Positions 58,465-64,000 of a DNA stretch of 64,000 nucleotides are shown piece by piece. Position numbers and translations under genes: made by a program. This DNA comes from Sipunculus nudus (Eukaryota > Annelida > Sipuncula > Golfingiida > Sipunculidae): contig CM049310.1 of assembly GCA_026874595.1 (NCBI GenBank), forward strand, positions 40,119,558-40,183,557. Direction: 5' to 3'. The notes under the pieces were generated by a model. The model saw only the letters and a program-made list of their open reading frames with translations. It was not told where the DNA came from and did not search any database. Position 1 is the stretch's first letter; the number at the start of each line of letters is the position of its first letter.

Positions 58465-58882
58465 ATAATACAGTATATCAAATTTATTCATTGGTGACAA
58501 AGTCATTGGTATACTATGTACCAAAACCCTTGTATACCATTATGTGACCTTTGAAGTACAAAAATATATATACAACGTGTGTATATTTCCAAACCAGAAT
58601 GTTTATCAAAGTATTGGAGGTCCATCTGTATATTGATACTGTATAAATATAATTTAAAAGAATTGTGAACTTACAAGGGTTTGATATACTGATTGTGAGC
58701 CTTTATCTCCTTGTTTTTACAGAGAGTTTGTTTAACGAGTATTGTTCCATGTTATTATAGGTATTTGCCTGTCTGTGATGTTTTCCGTGGCATATGTAAT
58801 TACTACTGTTATGATGTATATGTTGAAGTGTCTTACAGGGAACCATCATGTTCTACCATCAATTTGTGCTCCTTTCACTTGG

Positions 58883-58986
58883 CAATGCAGAATGTTACAG
58901 TAACAGTTCCAAAATGTTCTCAGCATTCACATGACAATGCAGAATGTTACAGTAACAGTTCCAAAATGTTCTCAGCATTCACATGG
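58883..58986 (+). repeat. 52-bp direct tandem duplication
   Basis: CAATGCAGAATGTTACAGTA and the following bases occur at 58883 and again at 58935 with no visible differences, so the duplication is recent. It is downstream of the ADAM17 stop. Confidence 0.9.
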
Positions 58987-59629
58987 CGGTCAGCAGGGGT
59001 AAATGCAGGATATTAGGAAAGGGGAGCTATACTGTGGTTGCCTATTTCAAATTCAAGAAAAGGATTATCGCAAAAATAACATCTTTTTTAATAAGACTTC
59101 CCATTGTCTAATCCAAGTGAAAAGGTGAAAGATTTATATTATAAATAATAATAGATCTTGTATTTTCAGAAACTGCTGTTTTTTTATGAAATTATATATA
59201 TCAAATTATCTACCACTGATGAACAATAGTTTCTACTTGTTTGAATTTTACACTTTGGTCCCTGTGTGATTGATAAGGTTTTGCACACATTATTTGATAT
59301 AATAATGGTTATAATCTGTGTATAGGTCTTTTGTATGGTGGGATCAGGAAAATGGAATCCTTAGAAACAAAAAAAAGGTGAAAATTGAGAAATTTGAACC
59401 CTGCGAAAATGAAGCCAACCACAGTATGTAACTGGCACGCAGGATTAAATTGGTGCAAGACAAAATCTGGTGCTGTAGTTTGGAATTAAGCAAATGTTAT
59501 TCTATTTCAATGATTTTTATAATTGTTGACACCAATTTTGGCATTTGAGACACAACATCTTGTATATGACTGAACAGCTGGTAAACATCTGTTCACATCC
59601 ATCCTCTCAATAAAATGCATCCTTTGTAA

Positions 59630-59833
59630 CAGGGGCAGATCCTGGATTTTGGTAAAGGGGTGTCCAATCCAGGAGGACTAATGAAAACCCTAAAAAAAAG
59701 GTCCCCGGGTCTGGAAAAGGTAGGGGGTCAGGCTGTAAAAATCTGTCTTAAACCCTTAAAAAAAGTTGCGGCAGATGAAAAAAAGGGGTCCAGACCCCCC
59801 CCCCCCCCCCCCACCCCCTTGGATCCGCTTCTG
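59630..59833. mobile_element. 204-bp hAT-like MITE with CAGGGGCAGATCC ends
   Basis: CAGGGGCAGATCC at 59630-59642 is inverted as GGATCCGCTTCTG at 59821-59833. It encloses GGGGTCC/GGACCCC-type words and an 18-nt C run (59795-59812). Elements with these ends are common in animal genomes as I recall. Confidence 0.65.
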
Positions 59834-60129
59834 TGTAATGCTGCTGCCCACCACGTAGTAGATTGCCATGCCTCACGATGGTGACACTGTATCTTTGTCA
59901 CACAGCTCTTCTCTGTCCATGCTTGAGGTAATTCCTGTTTTTAGTCTTGAAGTGTCTCGAGTGTCCTAAGGGGGGTTATTTTCTGATAAATCTTGAGAAA
60001 CCTGACATATGGGAAATTTTGAGAAGTGTCTATCAAAGTGCAATCTGTCAGAAACAACATCAAGTGAATCCAGTGGGTGAATTCGCAATAACTGGTAATA
60101 CTGATAAAAATTGAAATTATGACCACTAG

Positions 60130-60282
60130 TGAGACCTAAATAAAATAGTTGCATTCTGAAGGTGGTCTTCTAAACGAGGTCTTATTTGAAGAACAAAACA
60201 GAATCTGGACCATGAACGAGTGGTCATTATTTTGAGGTGGTCCCTAAACAGATATGGTCATAAGGTGAGGTTTTAAAGTGTG
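60130..60282. repeat. One-ended remnant of a 'TACAGTG' MITE
   Basis: GGTGGTCTTCTAAACGAGGT and GATATGGTCATAAGGTGAGG match the right half of the 53516 copy. The left end is not visible. Confidence 0.45.
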
Positions 60283-62160
60283 CTTGTAAAGATCAAGTCT
60301 GCTGCCCATGTTAATGCAGAGTATGTTTGGAACCGTTTAATCTGCATTGTCCAAAACATTTTATAGCCTTTGTACATATAACAGGGGTCTTAATAACTAG
60401 GTGTTGAATAATCAATGAAATTTTACTATGATGTTTACCTTATCCAGCCACCCATCTCAGGGAAAATAGATAAGTATACAAGCTGTGTGAATTATATTCT
60501 TAAATGTCATAAACCATCCAGGCAGGAACACTTTAATTACATTATTACTATAACTGAAATCTATATGGTACTTCAAATAAGAACTTTATAGGAAATACCA
60601 ATATTTTATGTAAATATTGACTATTAAAGGTAGTGACACTTATCAAAACAAAGTTAATGTGGTTTTTGAATATTTTTTTAGGGGTAGGGAGGTTTGGTGC
60701 TGTGTTTTACTTTATTTTTTGTTATATTCACAGCTCATGCATTGTGGCGTATTTGTAATATACATCAGCATATGAGCTGCTTGGCTAGACTGATAGTGGT
60801 GCCACCAGGTGGCTGCAGGCTTTTATCATGGATCTCTGTAGACTAGTGCCTAGATCTATTTTGATTCACATATTTTCCATAAATCATATAGACTGACAAA
60901 CACATTGATAATTAGTGTCAGCTGTAAATCCTGAATTTTGTGAAAGACCAGCAATAGCGTTATTGTCAGCTGTAATATCTCCTCAGCTCCTGACAGTCCT
61001 AATAGACACTGGTGCAGCTGGAGCCAGTGCTGGTTAGGCAACACTACTGAGGCTTGTTTGGACAAGAAGTCAGCCAGGTTTTATGGATGGACTTAGCTTG
61101 GCAAAGGACAACTAGCTTCAAATGGCAGGAAAAATTTAACTTCTAATTAAATTAATTATCTCTATCATCATTGACGATGGTGCTACTAAACCGTTGTCAT
61201 GCAACTACTCTTGTGGCCATCTGGCAGAATCTGGCCATTTTGGGTCTTGAACTGTTGTGAATGATACAGAGTGTCTTAGGTGGGGTTATTTCTCATAATT
61301 TCACATAAATCCTCAGATATTTAACATTATTTTCATGGATGGGCTATCAGAGTGCCATCTGTCAGAAACTAAGCCAGTTAATTAAACCTATGTCAACTGC
61401 GAACACCAGTTAACTCGTGCAGACTTTTCCTGCACAAACCCAAGTTAAGTCCCCAAAACTAAAAATGGCTCATGTTTGCTAGGTCATATGACTGACTGAA
61501 ATTAGCAGGTACCTGTAACCAGTCTGGGAACCCAGTTGCAATATTGTTGTTATGTTATGCTGCCATCTATATTCTGTATATATGTGTTGCTCCATGTTTA
61601 AAAACCCTATGCTTCAACCAAATCTATTTTAATTAATTTTGGTGTCAAACGCCCACTTGTGTACATTTGTTTTGTATATATATATATATATTTTTATAAC
61701 ATGGCAGAAATTTTTTATTAAATAGATGGTTGGTTGTAAAAATTTTCTTTACTTTATTATTTTTAATCATTTTAATGCTATAATCCATACACCTGTTTGC
61801 ATGGTATAGGCTTGCATGAAAGGAAAGGGATTATGTTTATCATTGTATCTGATAAATATCAAATGTAAGATCGCTCTAAGTTGGCACATTGTAGTTCATA
61901 AGGGATACATACCTGATATCTGCTACGGTAGAACGGCCAGTATTTCTGTTATAGGTTACACTTCAAAATATTTCTAAGAGGCTGATGCTTGGCTATCATT
62001 TCCACTGATTTGTGATATTTGATGAAGACTTGAAATTGTTAAACTTATCTAACTTATCTTTATTTTAGGTCTTTGACTCTGTGACCAGGGATCTTTAAAA
62101 TGTGTAAATATCCCTTTTGTTATGATTCATGCATGGTGTGTGCATTATCTGACACAAGTC
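60283..62160. other. Intergenic stretch with nothing recognised
   Basis: AT-rich. A minus-strand frame at 60856-61065 (69 codons) shows no known domain. Only a short (TA)n at 61677-61692 stands out. Confidence 0.5.
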
Positions 62161-62166
62161 ATTGTC

Positions 62167-62345
62167 TGGAGTGTGGTGGCATTGTGGTTAATGTGTTAAA
62201 CTTTTGATCACAAGGTTGTGGGTTTGAATCCCGTTAGGACTGCCATCCTCACTCAGACAGCTGGCCAAAATCTTAACCATAAGGGTGAGCCCTCTCCACC
62301 AAGGATTAAATGGGTACTGGTCTTGCATCTGCTGCTGGAAAAAAT
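62167..62345 (+). mobile_element. tRNA-derived SINE, plus strand
   Basis: A-box-like TGGCATTGTGG (62177-62187), B-box-like GGTTTGAATCCCG (62221-62233), then the family body (CTGGCCAAAATCTTAACC, AAATGGGTACTGGTC). It is followed by an A-rich tail and lies tail-to-tail with the next SINE. Confidence 0.7.
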
Positions 62346-62383
62346 GTAGATGGATAACTCTTATTGTAAAAAAAGAAAAAAAA

Positions 62384-62722
62384 AAAGGTAAAAGATAGAG
62401 TTTTTATAGTCTGATATCACCTATGTCAGTCTCATCTGACTTTGCCTTCCTCGTCTTTCGGGCCTGTTCATTCTTGTAGCTTTTCTCGGTTCCCTGGGGA
62501 GCATACAACCCAAGCTGCCATATCAGGTGCAAGAGGGTTATTCGTTTTACATTTGCCTACCTCCCATGACCAGTACCCATTCACTCCTTGTTCGAGAGAG
62601 CGCACCCTTGTGGTAAAGAATTTGCCTAAGAGTCTTAGCGCAGATGGCGGTCAGAACGGGACGCGAACCCAAGACCCTGCGGTCACAAGTCCAGCGCCCT
62701 ATCCATTACGCCACCACGCTCC
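62384..62722 (-). mobile_element. tRNA-derived SINE, full-length copy
   Basis: The minus strand starts GGAGCGTGGTGGCGTAATGG (A box TGGCGTAATGG) and has B box GGTTCGCGTCCC (62658-62669) and a body of about 270 bp. The plus-strand reading frame at 62442-62738 is a shadow of it. The tRNA-like part is not a functional tRNA. Confidence 0.8.
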
Positions 62723-63156
62723 ACGCTTGTGTCTATGAAGGCATGTGTTATAGTTTATGCTTCTTATAGGGAGACAAGAAAAGCTACAAGAATGAACCAG
62801 CCCAAAACCAGAAGTCAAAGTGTAAAGTAGGATGGGATGAGATTATTACACAAAGCGATATCCAGCCTTTACCTTAAAATTCAGCAAGTTACTTTTGACC
62901 CATATCTTGAATGGGAAAATGTTTGTCATTAGTTTTCACTGACATATGTACTTGGGTTCAAAGCAAAAGGCTGTAAAATTTCTTTGGAAGCTCAGAGTGT
63001 CAATCTCAAAGCATAGATTTGATCATATTGCATCATGAATACTTCATACAAAAGTACAAAGGCATTGAAACAAGGCCTGAGAAAGTGGAATATTTGGTAG
63101 AATGAATTTTATCCTATCAGGATTTCTTGTTTCATAAAGTTTATGTATGTTGATGG

Positions 63157-63157
<1 letters not shown>

Positions 63158-63225
<68 letters not shown>

Positions 63226-63226
63226 A
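63158..63226. repeat. (TA)n(TG)n microsatellite
   Basis: About 26 TA units followed by about 8 TG units. Confidence 0.95.
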
Positions 63227-63894
63227 TTTGAACACTTAAGATATGCAAATTGTTTCTATAAAAGACAAGAGTTATAAAATATGGAGATATGTTGATATTT
63301 TGCTAATTGTATTGCATGAAAAAAATTGTAAAATTGCTTTAGATTTAGCTAGAGAACATTTATGCTATTTAACTTAAAGGTGAATAAACTTACTGTAAAT
63401 ATTTATTTTGAAATTATTTTTCTATGAATGTAGACATCTTAGCTTCATACATTTAATAGTGAGACAGAAAGATGTTTATATAAGTGAATTAGTTTTAGTT
63501 ATATTACAGTTAGTTCACAAGAACATAGAGATATCTGTATAATACAATATATATGGGCAATTATATTTTGGTAATATGTTATTGTTCAGCAGCTATTAAA
63601 AAGAACAGTATAAAAGACAACTAGTATCAACCTTATCTAAAGTGACAGAAATTTTATGTTGTAAATCAGAAACTTCAGTTTCTTATGAGTGTGCTTTCAT
63701 TAAATATATTTGGCAAATATTTTGTTGTTTTAGTTCACATATTTATTGAGCTTTACATCACAGGAACATATACCTTGTAACTTTATAATTTATTTTTCAA
63801 ATAAATTCTGCTCATGATTATGCAACAGTTCCTTCCTAACAATGACGTTCTTCCTTTGTAAAAACAAAATAATACACTCTTCCACATTAAGTAT

Positions 63895-64000
63895 TCCTAT
63901 TGTGTTTCTGCCATTGTATTCCAATTGTGTTTCTGCCATTGTGTTCCAACTGTATTTCTGCCATTGTGTTTCAATTGTATTTCCCCCCACTGTATTTCTT
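63895..64000. repeat. 25-bp minisatellite running off the right edge
   Basis: TGTGTTTCTGCCATTGTATT and close variants start at 63901, 63926 and 63951. The minus-strand frame MGGNTIETQ... merely reads through it. Confidence 0.85.

Noticed and set aside
60856-61065. 69-codon minus-strand frame starting MSKQASVVLPNQ
   Set aside because: No recognisable domain, no splice partners and a length expected by chance in 64 kb.
62658-62713. tRNA gene on the minus strand
   Set aside because: A and B boxes are present but the cloverleaf is not maintained, and the sequence continues as a SINE body with related copies elsewhere.
62442-62738. 98-codon plus-strand frame
   Set aside because: Antisense reading of a SINE.

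Overview
This is a eukaryotic, AT-rich, repeat-rich window. It has long introns, GT-AG splice signals, tRNA-derived SINEs, many MITE-like elements and a DIRS-type retroelement. The proteins and the repeat style, including the AGCTCAGCTGACT/GTCCGTCC interspersed repeat, suggest a spiralian invertebrate, most likely a mollusc. That placement is an inference, not a proof. Two host genes can be read, and nearly all other open frames are chance or shadow frames. || Left edge (202-1628, minus strand): three exons encode the N-terminus of a SPAG1-like protein (sperm-associated antigen 1, a dynein-arm assembly co-chaperone). The gene continues beyond the left edge. Its 5' end points rightward, with a possible untranslated first exon near 5158-5235. 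From about 5.2 to 12.4 kb lie microsatellites, a TTAA-flanked MITE, a 2.5-kb interspersed repeat and a CpG-richer stretch just upstream of the next gene. || Main gene (12545-58142, plus strand): a complete ADAM17/TACE-like sheddase. I assembled it from 24 coding exons, of which 23 are used per transcript. It encodes 746 or 748 residues: signal peptide, prodomain with cysteine switch, furin site RSKR, metalloprotease domain, disintegrin domain, membrane-proximal domain with stalk helix, one transmembrane helix and a short cytoplasmic tail. Every exon junction keeps frame. || Three splicing features stand out. (1) Two phase-matched alternative versions of exon 10 (34369-34513 and 36443-36581) encode the edge strand of the active-site cleft. 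(2) A 6-nucleotide micro-exon (40495-40500) supplies the catalytic Glu of the HExGH zinc motif. (3) A U12-type AT-AC intron (49233-50162) has perfect donor and branch sequences. In addition, the exon 15 donor sequence is repeated 12 times in a 50-bp minisatellite directly downstream. || The introns carry an 88-bp satellite with a three-unit higher-order pattern (19.6-21.5 kb), a decayed mobile ORF family (24.0-25.7 kb, minus), a second copy of the 2.5-kb repeat (29.7-32.3 kb), a DIRS element (about 44.1-49.0 kb), SINEs and several TIR elements. Downstream of the ADAM17 stop (58.5-64 kb) I recognise only repeats: a CAGGGGC-ended MITE, a tail-to-tail SINE pair, a (TA)n/(TG)n tract and a 25-bp minisatellite.
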